DNA of 64,000 nt, from assembly GCF_963855985.1 (NCBI RefSeq), contig NC_087109.1:2438001-2502000 (forward strand), written 5' to 3'. Below, in pieces: positions 21,317-31,968 of the stretch. Made by a program: the position numbers and the translations under genes. The notes beneath the pieces were generated by a model. That model did no database searches. It was given only the letters and a program-made list of their open reading frames with translations, and was not told where the DNA came from. This DNA is from Ostrinia nubilalis (taxonomy: Eukaryota; Arthropoda; Insecta; Lepidoptera; Crambidae). Numbering within the stretch: position 1 is the first letter of the stretch; every line of letters starts with the position of its first letter.

Positions 21317-21815
21317 ACTGAACATAGACCTCCCCCAATGAATTCCACATTGCTCATTTGGTAGCGGCCTGCATTCAGCGCCTTCCTGCTACCTTGAGGT
21401 CGTCGGTCCACCTTGTGGGTAGACGCTGCGTTTTACGGTACGTGGCCTCTACTTCAGAACCTTGCTTCCCTATCGGCTGTCAGTTCTGTTGGTAGATGCC
21501 TGCATTCAGCGCCTTCCTGCTACATTGAGGTCGTCGGTCCACCTTGTGGGTAGACGCTGCGTTTTACGGTACGTGGCCTCTACTCCAGAACCTTGCTTCC
21601 CTATCGGCTGTCAGTTCTGTTGGTAGATGCCTGCATTCAGCGCCTTCCTGCTACCTTGAGGTCGTCGGTCCACCTTGTGGGTAGACGCTGCGTTTTACGG
21701 TACGTGGCCTCTACTTCAGAACCTTGCTGCCCATCGGCTGTTAGTTCTGCGTACTATGTACCATGCCCATTGCCACTTCAGCTTGCTATTCCGTCGGGCT
21801 ATGTCATATGTCTGT
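21317..21815 (-). mobile_element. RTE-type LINE tail with a 131-bp tandem triplication
   Basis: Reverse RTE 3' region. The segment cctgcattcagcgccttcct starts at 21368, 21499 and 21630, an exact 131-bp period. The units are almost identical (cttcag/ctccag and ctacc/ctaca differences). After the third unit the element continues upstream (gtaccatgcccattgccact) to about 21815. Repeat expansion happened after insertion or during reverse transcription. Confidence 0.9.
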
Positions 21816-22134
21816 CATAAATGTAATTTCAATTCCAAGCATGCCATATTTTAAAGCATTCATGAAGCAATCCACCGTTTCAGTCATAATTTAGCAGCAA
21901 CCAAAAATAACGGAGTGTGAGGCTAATAAAAGTCTCCAGATGGTTCATATCTTTAACCCTTTACTTACAGGGCTCTGTCCCTTGGGCCACTTATTTATTA
22001 ATCCCTAGCTGACCCGGCGAACATCGTACCGCCTGAGTGTTCATACATTTAGGATACTAATGGTGAAAGAATTTTTCAAATAGTTTTGGAGCCTATTCAA
22101 TACAATCAATCAAATCTTTCCTTTTACAATATTA
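21816..22134. other. no recognisable gene
   Basis: A fragment agctgacccggcgaacatcg (22007-22026) looks like the edge of another Helitron-like family. Otherwise nothing is seen. Confidence 0.35.
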
Positions 22135-22345
22135 CTAGCGGCCGCCCGCGACTTCGTACGCGTGGATCCCCTTTTACCCCCTTAGGGGTTGAATTTTGTA
22201 AAATCTTGTCTTAGTGAGCACCTACGTTCTAAAAGGTATCCCTATGCAGAATTTGAAACTCCTAGCACTTATAGTTTCTGAGATTTCATGATGAGTGAGT
22301 CAGTCAATCAGTGACCTTTCATTTTTATAGACATAGGTTATATAA
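22135..22345 (-). mobile_element. Helitron-like element (family H2)
   Basis: Starts actagcggccgcccgcgact (reverse of the CTAGT terminus), continues cgtacgcgtggatcccctttt, gagcacctacgttctaaaag and ctgagatttcatgatgagtg. The best reverse match to 14105-14325. Confidence 0.65.
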
Positions 22346-22479
22346 TATTATAGATAAGATCGAAAACCTATGACAATTTTCAGTACCTATGTAGTGCCCT
22401 ACAGAGAGTTGGCAAACGAGTGAGTTGAAGGTTTTTAGACAATAGCCTGAAACTGGTACTGAACCCTTTATTGACGAAT

Positions 22480-22530
22480 AATAAAGTGGTTAAGTCCGAC
22501 TCGCACTTAACCACTTTATTATTAGTTTTT
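22480..22530. repeat. short palindrome around a retroelement-terminus motif
   Basis: aataataaagtggttaagtc is followed by cgactcgcacttaaccactt plus tattatta, a hairpin with about 20-bp arms. The central tccgactcgcactta resembles the 3' end of the 45785 repeat family. Confidence 0.6.
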
Positions 22531-22789
22531 TCCACTCGAAGGGTCCCGTTGAATGCATTGCAAGATTGCTGCGAATTCCAGGATTGTATAATGGCTTTTT
22601 GATCACTTCTTAGAAAATTCCTTTATACAGCATTTATTATGGTTGTGTGATTTCCACTATCATAGAAGAGATATTCACGTTTTTTTAATAAATATAAAGA
22701 TTTAATATGGAAAAAAGACTTGAAAAAAAAAAGATATATTCTTTGGTAATTATTTGGTAACTGTGTTCCGGCAGTTAGAGGTAAGATAC

Positions 22790-22890
22790 AGGACTATTCC
22801 CACCTCTCGCTCCCACCACTGCAAATCCTGTGTAGCCAGGATCTACAACTTGACCGCCACAAAAACCCAACCAATGAAGGTCAAGTTAGA
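22790..22890 (+). repeat. dispersed repeat family A, copy 3 (partial)
   Basis: cccacctctcgctcccacca, gtgtagccaggatctacaac and aaacccaaccaatgaaggtc; it ends shortly after. Confidence 0.6.
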
Positions 22891-22904
22891 GGTAAGATAG
22901 CCAG

Positions 22905-22992
22905 TTCACCTCCGTGGTTAAGGATTCCGGGTGAAACTCGCTTCCACCTTTGGCCTGATCATCACTTACCATCAGGCCAAGAGCTTCCTCGT
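22905..22992 (+). repeat. dispersed SINE-like fragment (family C), copy 1
   Basis: Contains gaaactcgcttccacctttg, ggcctgatcatcacttacca, tcaggccaagagcttcctcg and ttgtggataaaaa. The complement of the last part is at 25683-25745. Confidence 0.5.
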
Positions 22993-23239
22993 TGTGGATA
23001 AAAAAAAACTATTATGATTTATTGATGATTGAAAAATTGTCTATCTATTTTTTTGGCGACTCTCCAAAGCACTTAAATTTAAATTGGCTTAAAATTGGCA
23101 GCTGATGTAATTACAAAATAACTCAGGCTCAGGTTCTCCAAGATTTGTGGTTTCAAAATTTGAAAGCTATCAAATTGCTAAATAAACTCGCCACAGCCGC
23201 AGACTGATTATTCACTCGTGTGAAAACTCAGGAAGAATC

Positions 23240-23455
23240 TGTAATCTATACTAACATTGTAAATGCGAAAGTAACTCTGTCTGTCTGTGTCCACCACTGA
23301 AGCTTTGATGAATTTGCCATAGAAATAGTTTGAGTCCCGGGAAAGGATATAAGATAGTTTTTTACCGGTTTTTGAAACAGGGACGCGCGCGATGAAGTTT
23401 TTCTGTCACAGACAAAATTTCACGCGGGCGAAGACGCGGGCGGATAGCTAGTAGA
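23240..23455 (+). mobile_element. Helitron-like element (H1-related)
   Basis: Starts tactaacattgtaaatgcg, has ctgtctgtctgtgtccacca and ends cacgcgggcgaagacgcg plus gcggatagctagt. The H1-type start and CTAGT end are kept; the interior differs from other H1 copies. Confidence 0.6.
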
Positions 23456-23639
23456 ATATAATTCGGAACTCAATCTGAGCAACACCAAAATATCGGTAAA
23501 TACAGCTTATTTTCAGATAGCGTAAGCCTCTACACACAATGCAAGAATAAGCCTCTTACAAGCAAAACGAGAGCGGTTGGCTCAAATGTCGATCCCCAGT
23601 CCGTTCTGTAAGTCCTTTATGATCTGAGGGCTGAGTGTG

Positions 23640-23790
23640 AGTTTTCATCAAACGCGCGGACTAGTGAGCGCGTCAAAAAATGACATTTAATGTATGACGG
23701 ATTGTACAGCGCCCCTAGCGGGAAACGTTCAAAAACTAAAATTTTCATACATTTTTAAACGCGCTCACTAGTGAGCGTGTCGTTCGTGTC
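23640..23790. repeat. repeat family with gcgctcactagtgagcgcg-type ends, copy 3
   Basis: Arms cgcggactagtgagcgcgtc and acgcgctcactagtgagcg face each other around tgtatgacggattgtacagc plus gcccctagcg. It is preceded by gagggctgagtgtgagtttt, the same block as the ends of 57904-58052. Confidence 0.65.
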
Positions 23791-24080
23791 GACAACAAAC
23801 CTACACAGTGTCAGCCCAAAACTCCGCCACAAGAGTGGCGTTGTCAGTAGCCTTCTTTAAATCTTCCTGCGTACAGTTGTTTGGGAATGCAGGGCGCGAT
23901 ATCATGTATGACATCATGACTTTATGACAAAACACCTTAACTCAATAAAGGTAGTAACAGCCAGTTTTTCTAGAATTTGTTTGACTTTCAAATTTGGTTA
24001 TCATTATTAGAAAGTTCTATCATCTGACCTCCGTAACCTGTCTTGGCCAGCATGGGAAGTTTATGTCAATTTCTCCATTT

Positions 24081-24198
24081 CATCATCATCATAAAGCCAC
24101 AGGACGTTCACTGCTGAACGTAAGCCATCCTCAATGATTCTAGATTGATCGGTTGGTAGCGGTCTGCATTCCACACCTTCCTGCTTTTGATGATTATG
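24081..24198 (-). mobile_element. RTE-type LINE tail, (GAT)n class
   Basis: Reverse 3' end (catcatcatcataaagccac to cacaccttcctgcttttgat). A perfect 12-bp target duplication ATTTCTCCATTT lies at 24069-24080 and 24199-24210. Confidence 0.92.
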
Positions 24199-24254
24199 AT
24201 TTCTCCATTTGACTCTGGTAAATTAGAGAGGGAGAGAGATGGTTGAGTTCCTGC

Positions 24255-24355
24255 CATCATCATCATCATCATCTCAGCCATAGGACGTCCACTGCTGGAC
24301 ATAGGCCTCCCCCAATGCTGTCCATGTTACCCGGATGGTAGCGGCGGTAAGTGAA
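24255..24355 (-). mobile_element. RTE-type LINE tail, (GAT)n class
   Basis: Reverse 3' end (catcatcatcatcatcatct to acccggatggtagcggcgg). A 7-bp direct repeat TTCCTGC flanks it (24248-24254 and 24356-24362). Only 56 bp from the preceding copy. Confidence 0.85.
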
Positions 24356-24752
24356 TTCCTGCAATGAGGACTAAATGATGATGATAAGATGGTGAAATAC
24401 TTATTAGGTCACTAGGTCATTATTCCCTTTAATGACGTTTAATACAGTGAGTAGGCTGTTTTCATTTCTCTATACAGTTAGGCACGTGAAAATACAGTTC
24501 ACTGTGATCGCCATTAGTAGTAGATTTTGAACACACAACTGAATCCGCTTACGGTTTGTTGTTTACAATTTCCTTCGTGTTCTAGATTTGTTGGTAAATA
24601 CCCGATAAACAGGGAATTTTGCTTTATTTTGGTGGGCTGTAAGGAGACAGGTAGTTTAGGCTGCTGAGATTTTTTGTCCGAACAAAAAAACCGTATATTT
24701 TATATTTTGCTAAGAAGTTCCATTGGCAAATAGCGTTCGATTTAGGTAGATA
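24356..24752. other. no recognisable gene
   Basis: AT-rich; nothing supported. Confidence 0.4.
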
Positions 24753-24881
24753 CAGTCAGCGTCAAATAGTTCGTGACACCAAAAGTGGCCCAATAGTAAC
24801 ACAACCTTATTCCATTGTAACAAAGACGTGTTTCGAACTTATTGGCTACTTTGGGAGTCACGAATTATTTGACGCTGACCG
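24753..24881. mobile_element. TA-flanked MITE (CAGTCAGCGTC ends)
   Basis: Flanked by TA. The left CAGTCAGCGTCAAATAGTTC and the right gaattatttgacgctgacc-g are complementary; taacaaagacgtgtttcg lies near the centre. 129 bp. Confidence 0.85.
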
Positions 24882-24999
24882 TACCATTGGTTTAGGGAGC
24901 TCATCAGGAAAATAATGTGTCATCTTACGTAGTTATGATTAGGGCGAATTTGCATCAAAAAATGCTGCCGACTGTTTATAATGGAAGGTACATAATAGA

Positions 25000-25190
25000 T
25001 ATTCCCACCTCTCGTTCCCACCACGGCAACTCCTGTGTAGCCAGGATCTACAGCTTGACCGCCATAAAAACCCAACCAATGAAGGTCAAGTTTGTCCCGG
25101 GGGAAAGTTGAACTGTCATTGGACCCGCAACGAAATTAATCAGAAGAACATAGGAGGAGTTCGAAATTAAGGTTCGACTTCCCTCCATTG
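25000..25190 (+). repeat. dispersed repeat family A, copy 4
   Basis: Full run of shared blocks from cccacctctcgttcccacca to ggttcgacttccctcc, colinear with 10715-10915. Confidence 0.65.
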
Positions 25191-26239
25191 CAAAGCGGAT
25201 GACGGGTGACAAACAAAGGTTTAAAACCTATAAGAAAAGATTATGCACCACGGACAATAAATATCAATTAATAGATAGAAAATTGTTATATTTATGTTTT
25301 GCAAGCTCACAAATAAATATTGTTTCGAAATGCGATAAGACTTGTGACGTCACTTTGCATAATTTCCATCGGAGTTGTGTAAATTATTATTTTATGCCGT
25401 TGTTTTTAGAGCGAAATTATTTTTTCTCTCAGTTGACTGAAGTTTTTTTTTTCAAACGTATTTTCATAAATTAGATGGTCGTTGAAGCAATAGAATTTGA
25501 ATAGCATACGAAAGAAATAAAATAACACTTTTTTGTGAAATTCTACAACGATTGATCTAGTTTTTTTTTAGAATTTCTTGCCAGTTCAAAAGGCACATAC
25601 CTACTTACCAAGGGAACTATGTAATTGTTTTAAATTATTATTTTTCTTATACGTGAAAAAATATCAGCAATTTTATAGAACATTTTTTTATCCACAACGA
25701 GGAAGCTCTTGGCCTGTATCTCACCTGATGGTAAGTGTCATTTATATGAGAAATTAACAAATTTTATATAGGTAGGTAATTAATTAATCCCAAGATTTTC
25801 GTGCGCGAACTTAAGATTTGGATTCTAATGTTTCTTCAAGTATAATCCTAATTAAACAGCAGATTTACATCCAAGCTAACTATAAATTGATGTTTTCTAA
25901 GCAGGTGAGCGAATTATTCAGATTCAACTTTTAGTAATTTCAGTGCTTACTGAAGTGAGTCACGAAGTTATGATTTTTGTCGTTTCGAGTGGTTGCGTAA
26001 TACCTACCTAACGTCAAAAATGTAATTGAGAAAAGAAGATCAAAAGTATCTATCTTAGATTAAACTACAGACAATACAATAACTACAATTTTATTAGCAT
26101 TAAAGTTTTGATATCTTATTAAAAGTTGTTCGTGAGGTCAAGTTTTATAAATATTATGAAATCAGAGCCACTACTATTTCATTACGAAACACCAAATACC
26201 TAAATAAAAATCGTATGCTTTTCCAGGCTTTATAACTCT
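25191..26239. other. no recognisable gene; small family C fragment
   Basis: AT-rich. At 25683-25745 ttttatccacaacgaggaag plus ctcttggcct and cacctgatggtaagtgtca is the inverse of the family C fragment at 22905-22992. Open frames are short and featureless. Confidence 0.4.
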
Positions 26240-26330
26240 TTCATCAACTTCATTTCAGCCATAGGACGTCCACTGCTGAACATAGGCCTCCCCCAATAAT
26301 TTCCACAACGCCCGGTTGGTGATGATGAAT
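26240..26330 (-). mobile_element. short RTE-type LINE tail, (GAT)n class
   Basis: catttcagccataggacgtc to ccacaacgcccggttggtg: reverse RTE 3' end. No convincing target duplication. Confidence 0.75.
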
Positions 26331-26471
26331 TGATGATGTTCAGCATTTTAAAACTAAAAATTATTGTTTTGTTTGAAATAACTTCCGTTATAATATTAAT
26401 TTTCAAGACATAAACGCAGTGAAAAACTTCAGCACGTTTACCAATTAAAATTGTTATGGTATAAAAAGATA

Positions 26472-26550
26472 ATTTTATTGTTTTGTAAGATTTATTTTAA
26501 CTATAAAGTATGATTTTATTGTTTTGTAAGATTTATTTTAACTATAAAGA
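26472..26550. repeat. two tandem 41-bp units
   Basis: attttattgttttgtaagat plus ttattttaactataaag occurs at 26472 and 26513, identical in both copies. Confidence 0.9.
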
Positions 26551-27312
26551 AAAACTGTGTGGACAGCCAGTATTTCTGATGATTTCTTTTCTTTATTTTC
26601 AGTAATTTAAAGCGTGTAAAATTTAACACATTTCTTTTATACAAAACTGCTGTAAAGTCATGTTTTATTCCGTCCACATCTTTCCCGAAGAAGGTGCGAA
26701 AGTCTTTCTTTGAAGAACTTTACGTGAGTATAAAGTTGGTTTAAGTGAGTACTACGCTTGTTTTTAAAATCTTTACCTTTGTAAAATTGACAGCTGCATG
26801 TTTGAATAAAAACTTTTTTCTGTTTCTTTTTCGAAATTCTTATGTGAAAATAAGAACAAAAGAACATTAACTTGATAACTACGCACAATCCGCGCAGCGC
26901 ACTGGCTAGATTAAAAAAAAACTTTTTGAAATTTTGAATTACGTATACATTTTTTTTTAAACTAAAAAGTCTTTGTTTGGTTTTTAGATGCCATCGGTTG
27001 ATGTGCTATGTAAATTAAATTATGATGAGGAAAATCTTTACAGTAATTTTGGTTACATTTTTTTTTATGTAAAAATAAGTTTTAGGCCTATTTTTATAAT
27101 GACTAAAATATTTATTTATTTGGATTTAATTTTTTGTGATTAAAATGTTCACTTCTTAAAATCAAGTTACCTACCAAAATATATTTCAAGAACAAAATGT
27201 TATCAAACACTTATGAAACAGTATAAATTTGTGCGCCGTAAGTACTGTTTTGTTCCGTAAATAAAGCCCGTACAAATCGATTCGCTATGAACGTAAAATA
27301 AAGTATACTTAC
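26551..27312. other. AT-rich stretch; possible start of a long intron
   Basis: No gene seen. If the exon call at 27313-27656 is right, this lies just inside the first intron of a minus-strand transcription unit. No acceptor or coding exon was recognised here. Confidence 0.35.
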
Positions 27313-27656
27313 ATTAGAATTCACAAGAAACAACAGTTTCAAACCAACAACTTTTTTCAAAAATTCACTCACAGTAAAAACTTTTTTCAACTTTTACACT
27401 CGATGTTTTTCCCGCCACTAATCTAATTTCAAAATAAACACACGTCAAAGTATTCTAAAATTCAAATTAAGAATAAATTTCACCAAAACACAGATTTAAA
27501 AATGAATCACTGGCCAGTTTTGTTAACTTTTTCCTACTTTTTCGAAATTCGAACGACAACGCGCGAGGCATACAACGCACACTTGCCGCCGCGACGGTGT
27601 ACGTAGTTCGACTAAGTCCGCGCTCGCCGCGCCGAGCGAAGCGTACGTGCGATACT
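27313..27656 (-). other. candidate non-coding first exon of a host gene
   Basis: A CpG-rich block (27545-27660; ccgcgctcgccgcgccgagc and similar) stands out in AT-rich surroundings and is not repeated in the window. On the minus strand an initiator TCAGTA gives +1 near 27656. The sequence then becomes AT-rich like an insect 5' UTR and reaches a textbook splice donor AAT|GTAAGT at 27313/27312. No long frame is inside. The partner exons would lie to the left and were not found, so the gene is unnamed. No DPE at +28. A chance match cannot be excluded. Confidence 0.4.
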
Positions 27657-28340
27657 GAATAAGATTTATCAGCGTGGATTCCTTTGCCTGCATTTCAAAT
27701 GTTTTATCACAGTTTTGAAATCAGAACGTTTTGAAATAATATCGAAATAGGTAAAAGGAGTTTTGATTAGAATGTTTTTACATTTTTGAATTATGTTTTT
27801 TTACTTAAATACGTAAATGTACACTAAAAGGTACTGTGTCTTAGCAAAAAAATATTTTAAGATAATAATTACACAGAATTGTGAAGTTTAATTACCTACT
27901 TACTGATACTTGAAGTATAAAAGAAATTATTCAAAAGTCTAAAACGTGAAACCTAATTACTGATTATCATTGAAAGTATGTATTGGTAATAAAATCTTAA
28001 GTAGCGTGAAAAGAAACGTGACAGAACCGTAGCGGATATAATGAGCAGACTATAAAATAAATAATATGAGCTAGAAAACAAGTTCTCATGTTTACATACA
28101 AAATACAAGTAAAGGCACTTTTTGCTAGAGGCAATCTCTATACGAGCTCATTAGGAAAAAAATCCAATCGGGAATCGAACCTTAGAAAATAACAAAGGTG
28201 ACAGTGAAAATCCAAAATCGCGTAACTTTTCGTTTTTTGCATGGAGAGCCCCGAAAAGTGATTTTGAAATTAAACCATTCACGAATGTTACTCTATAATA
28301 TTCATGGACCATCTGAGCAAGATTAGAATTTGAACTCTAA
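27657..28340. other. no recognisable gene; upstream of the candidate exon
   Basis: AT-rich. No TATA box at the usual distance from 27656 was convincing. Confidence 0.35.
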
Positions 28341-28458
28341 GGCTGGGTTGCACTATCTTACTTTAACCTTGACAAACGTCAAGAATCTGTCCAACTCCAT
28401 ACAAAAAGTACCGGTTATCGTCATAGTTACGGTCAAAGTTAGGTGGTGCAACTCAGCC
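28341..28458 (+). mobile_element. MITE family GGCTGGG, copy 2
   Basis: The best-preserved copy: GGCTGGGTTGCACTATCTTA at the left and ggtggtgcaactcagcc at the right, with accggttatcgtcatagtta inside. Confidence 0.85.
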
Positions 28459-28479
28459 TATTTAGAGCGGTAAGGACTA

Positions 28480-28649
28480 GGTGCAGACTACCGATTTTTA
28501 GTTGGCCGATAGTTGGGCCCGATTTTAATTTGTAGGAAGAATTGGCCAAATCATTTCGGTGTAATGTGCGCACTTCCATACATGCCCATACTGATCAACT
28601 GTCCGACTAAACTATCGGCCGACGAAAAATCGATGGTCTTAGGGTGTCC
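28480..28649. mobile_element. MITE family GGCGCA, copy 3
   Basis: Flanked by TA (28478-28479 and 28650-28651). Diverged ends (ggtgcagactaccgattttt; gatggtcttagggtgtcc) but the interior is shared with the other two copies (ttggccgatagttgggcccg). It lies 21 bp from the previous MITE. Confidence 0.85.
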
Positions 28650-28745
28650 TAAAGGTAGTTCACATCGGTTGTAGAGGCGGATACAACTCTCCGCACGATC
28701 TCCCGCCATCTCTTGAGTTATTATTATACTGTTTGCATACTGTCT

Positions 28746-28908
28746 TCTTCACGTCGGGATGTCCACCCACAAGGTGGACCGACGACATCATAAAGGTAGC
28801 AGGAAGGCGCTGGACGCCGGCCGCTACCAACCGGGCAACATGGAAAGCATTGGGGTAGGCCTATGTTCAGCAGTGGACGTCCTATGGCTGAGATGATGAT
28901 GATGATGA
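28746..28908 (+). mobile_element. 5'-truncated RTE-type LINE copy, (GAT)n class
   Basis: A 13-bp target duplication TTGCATACTGTCT at 28733-28745 and 28909-28921. The body contains gatgtccacccacaaggtgg, cagcagtggacgtcctatgg and a (GAT)n tail. The sequence across the duplications shows clean target-primed insertion. Confidence 0.95.
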
Positions 28909-28921
28909 TTGCATACTGTCT

Positions 28922-29329
28922 AGTGCAGTCACATACGCCGTCTCCCTTCATTTCGTCGTCATTTAAACTTAGTGGGTATCAAAAATGGGTACTAATTTTG
29001 GAATGACACAAAAATTTCTTTTCACGGCTTGATAAGGTTGCTAAGTACCTAGCTTATCAAGTAAAGGATCTTGTGTAGTCACAATAGGTTCTATTTTACA
29101 ACAAAACTAGTAATGACGTCACTTGACCAAAATTAAATCTTGCCATCGCATTATTTATGCAAAGTTAATTTATTCAAAGGCATGCCCTGGAATATTCAAG
29201 CTATTTGTTTAACTGAACGCTAATAGTTTTTATTTTCTGCCGGAGTGTATTTCAGAAATGATAAATTAAGACAGGCGAAACCCTATCTAGGGTTCCGTAC
29301 AAGTTTTGGAAAAACGAAAACTTAAATCA
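28922..29329. other. no recognisable gene
   Basis: AT-rich; includes ctagggttccgtacaagttt (29288-29307), an edge fragment of the 45785 repeat family. Confidence 0.35.
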
Positions 29330-29880
29330 TGGTATTTAGTCTCGACTGCATGACATCTACTCATTAGAGTAGAATGAGAGGCAAATGGAGGATGCGGTCT
29401 ACACTAGGGAGACAAAATATGTGGTGCGATGGTGAGGGACCTCCTCGTGGTGCACCCTGGGCAACGTCCGCGTGGTCTGTTCACCCGGGCGGCTAACTTC
29501 TCACCTGCGCGGCAGGTCTCGTCAACTCGGCGGGCCTGTCGGGCAACCCGTAACCCACAATTGAGTGGGCCGGGGGCCGTCGAGGCTTTTGCTCGGACCA
29601 CGATACAGGGGACATCTTTAAAAACCCCCACAGGCGGCCGGCGGGGCGTTTATCCGGGCCCATTCTTTGGAGGGCCGCTCTCGGTACTTCTCTGATCAGC
29701 AGAGCTGACTGAGCAGCGGCATGGAGCAGACCGTAACCCGCTACAGCGGGCTGGGGGTCCTGTTGTACCAGGGTCGCGAGGAGAAAACCTCTATAAAAAA
29801 CAACTGGAGGAGGGGATTGGGGGTTCCCTCGAAGCCGGAGAGGCTAAAAAAAAAGTAGCCCTTAGGGGGAACTTTACATG
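29330..29880. repeat. GC-rich block, possibly the 5' region of an R1-type LINE
   Basis: A sharp rise in GC from about 29440 to 29830 (cgtccgcgtggtctgttcac, ggccggcggggcgtttatcc, ggaggaggggattgggggtt). The boundaries are abrupt. Open frames on both strands (29404-29631, 29429-29695) are explained by GC content and show no domain. I associate the ending ggagaggctaaaaaaa with 5' leaders of R1-clade LINEs, but that is recollection rather than proof. Confidence 0.35.
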
Positions 29881-29917
29881 TCTCCTTATCTTTTGGGCCC
29901 TACCAGCGATATATTAA

Positions 29918-30896
29918 CCTTTAACCGACGACGTGATTTTTTTGTCACGCCGTCTGCGACGTGCGGTCTGTGGGACCGCTATACCGTTTACTCAAAAAGT
30001 AATCATCTTTTGTATAAAAGTATACTGATTTTATATTTTTTGAGAACATTATAGTATTACAAATAAAGATACGTATAATTTGTGAAGAATCAATGTATAT
30101 TATTTATTTAAATATGGCTAAAACTTTTTTGACCCTTATTTTCATTGAAATTACACTAGAGTTCAATAATACCTATATAACTTGTAAATTTTAATCAAAA
30201 GAAGAAAAACTATACTCCTTCCTAAATTTAGTGAACGTAATGAATAAAATAAAAATAAATGACACGTACATTACATGCACAAAAAAAATTTTGACGTAGG
30301 GTAAACATTAGGCAAAATCAGGACATTTTTTTTACCGCATGTCAAGCATTTTCGGTATGCATAGGTAACACCTGTAAGATAATTTCGTTTTCAATTTAGG
30401 TGGACTAAAATGTGCGTCTTTTTTGCAGCTGGTGCAATGAAATCAGGCTGATTTGGCATATCAGAGCCTAGAATACAGGTCACTGTTTGCTTTACCACCC
30501 GTTTCGTGGTATTTTTTTACAGACTACCATCTTTTACAAAATTGTATGTCCTAATATCAATATAACATTAGGAAATGTCTTTTCCTAGGTTTTGGTGGCC
30601 CAGGATCCATCATTTTTACGAAAAATGAGTCGTCTAAAACAAAAACGCAAGTCTTAGTATGGTACAAAAAAGTCACGTAGTCTGCGACGTGCGGTCCCAC
30701 AGACCGCTGTTGAACTTTAAATCGAATTATCTTATTAAAACTGCCCTCATCAATGTAACCACTACCTGTAATGGCGTTTGGGCAACTAAACTCGAAGGTA
30801 CTGAGATGCTCGGGACACGGGAGTAAGTAGAACATTGCAATCCAGAAATTTCAAAAACCGGAGCGGTCTGTGAGACCGCACGTCGTCGGTTAAAGG
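29918..30896 (-). mobile_element. TTAA-flanked piggyBac-type element, non-autonomous
   Basis: TTAA at 29914-29917 and 30897-30900. Perfect 18-bp terminal repeats CCTTTAACCGACGACGTG. Subterminal palindromic blocks gcggtctgtgggaccgc (about 29964) and gcggtcccacagaccgc (30692), plus gagcggtctgtgagaccgc (30861), are shared inside. The minus-strand frame 30835 to 30557 (92 codons) and a nearby CTSCKKDAHF stretch could be remnants of the transposase C-terminal region, but they are too decayed to call. The TTAA duplication and CC-starting ends are the piggyBac hallmark. Confidence 0.8.
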
Positions 30897-30900
30897 TTAA

Positions 30901-31308
30901 AAGCCCATAATAAAAATGATTTTTTATTTCGCAATACTAAAAAGTACGGAACTCTCAACACACGATGTAACACACACTTGCCGTCTTTTAATTACCATAA
31001 ATTTAGATAAGTCAAAGAATGAGTTTGCATCTCTTTAAAAATACGCTTTTTACCTCTAAAAAGTTAAATTACGACCCTAGGTTGGGAACAGATGGAATTA
31101 GTTTTTGGGGATTAAGGGAATCAATGTCACCTTGAATAATATACTTTGTCAAAAAAGCTTTGGAAAGCAAAAGGTTTAGAAGTTATCATCCCATTATTAC
31201 ATCAAAGAGCACCGTTTACAGGATGTATTTGGGAAATGGCAATGAATACCACAGGAGTAAATGTGATAACTGTTTGTATTTCTCTCAATAGAATAGTTAC
31301 ACGTCTTA
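30901..31308. other. no recognisable gene
   Basis: AT-rich, no features supported. Confidence 0.4.
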
Positions 31309-31317
31309 AACTATAAT

Positions 31318-31542
31318 ACGCAATAGTACGCAGAACTGACGGCCGATGGGGCAGCAAGGTTCTGGAATGGAGGCCACGTACCGGAAAACGCAGCGTGGGA
31401 CGTCCACCCACAAGGTGGACCGATGACCTGATAAAGGTAGCGGGAAGGCGCTGGATGCAGGCCGCTGCCAACCGTGCGATGCGGAAGTCATTGGGGGAGG
31501 CCTATGTTCAGCAGTGGACGTCCTGTGGCTGAAATGATGATG
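31318..31542 (+). mobile_element. 5'-truncated RTE-type LINE copy with readable coding tail
   Basis: A 9-bp target duplication AACTATAAT (31309-31317 and 31543-31551). The forward frame reads the LINE tail without a stop until its natural end: RTDGRWGSKVLEWRPRTGKR, then RPPTRWTDDLIKVAGRRWMQ and YVQQWTSCG. Short (GAT)n tail. One of the youngest-looking RTE fragments by coding integrity. Confidence 0.92.
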
Positions 31543-31551
31543 AACTATAAT

Positions 31552-31904
31552 GGTTGCACAACTGGTTCGTCTTCCGTCTTACGTCGTCCACAACACACTC
31601 TCTGCTTAGCAACAGACTCCTCTTTTTTTCAAACATTTAAACCATTATTCCTCGTTCCTCATTTATCACTTCCGTTTCCTGCATAGACCATCATTCAGCG
31701 TTCAAATCATAAACTATCTTTCATCCATCATCCGACTGTTCCGTTACACACCAAACTCGTTAATCCTACATGTCCTATATTGATACGTTAGGGTCAAATA
31801 ACTAAAGACCTATTCCCACGGTGACATCCCATTTTTTTCAGGAACTAGTTTTTGCTGGATCCCGTAACACGTGTTGTAATACAAACATTATCATTTTACA
31901 TATC
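31552..31904. other. no recognisable gene
   Basis: Pyrimidine-rich stretch (cttcaaacatttaaaccatt, ctcgttcctcatttatcact). No gene seen. Confidence 0.35.
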
Positions 31905-31965
31905 ATCAGGTGCGAATGAGGTCAAATACCTCTTTTTCCTTGTTCTGCATATAAAAACATCCTAC
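31905..31965 (-). repeat. SINE-like fragment (family D)
   Basis: catcaggtgcgaatgaggtc plus aaatacctct and cttgttctgcatataaaa match 44030-44070 and 62690-62720. Confidence 0.5.
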
Positions 31966-31968
31966 TAA

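Noticed and set aside
29404..29695. Paired frames of 75 and 88 codons on opposite strands
   Set aside because: Same cause, GC-rich sequence. No recognisable LINE ORF1 motif such as a CCHC finger.
30557..30835. 92-codon frame as an intact gene inside the TTAA element
   Set aside because: No aspartate triad or other piggyBac transposase signature visible; kept only as a possible remnant.
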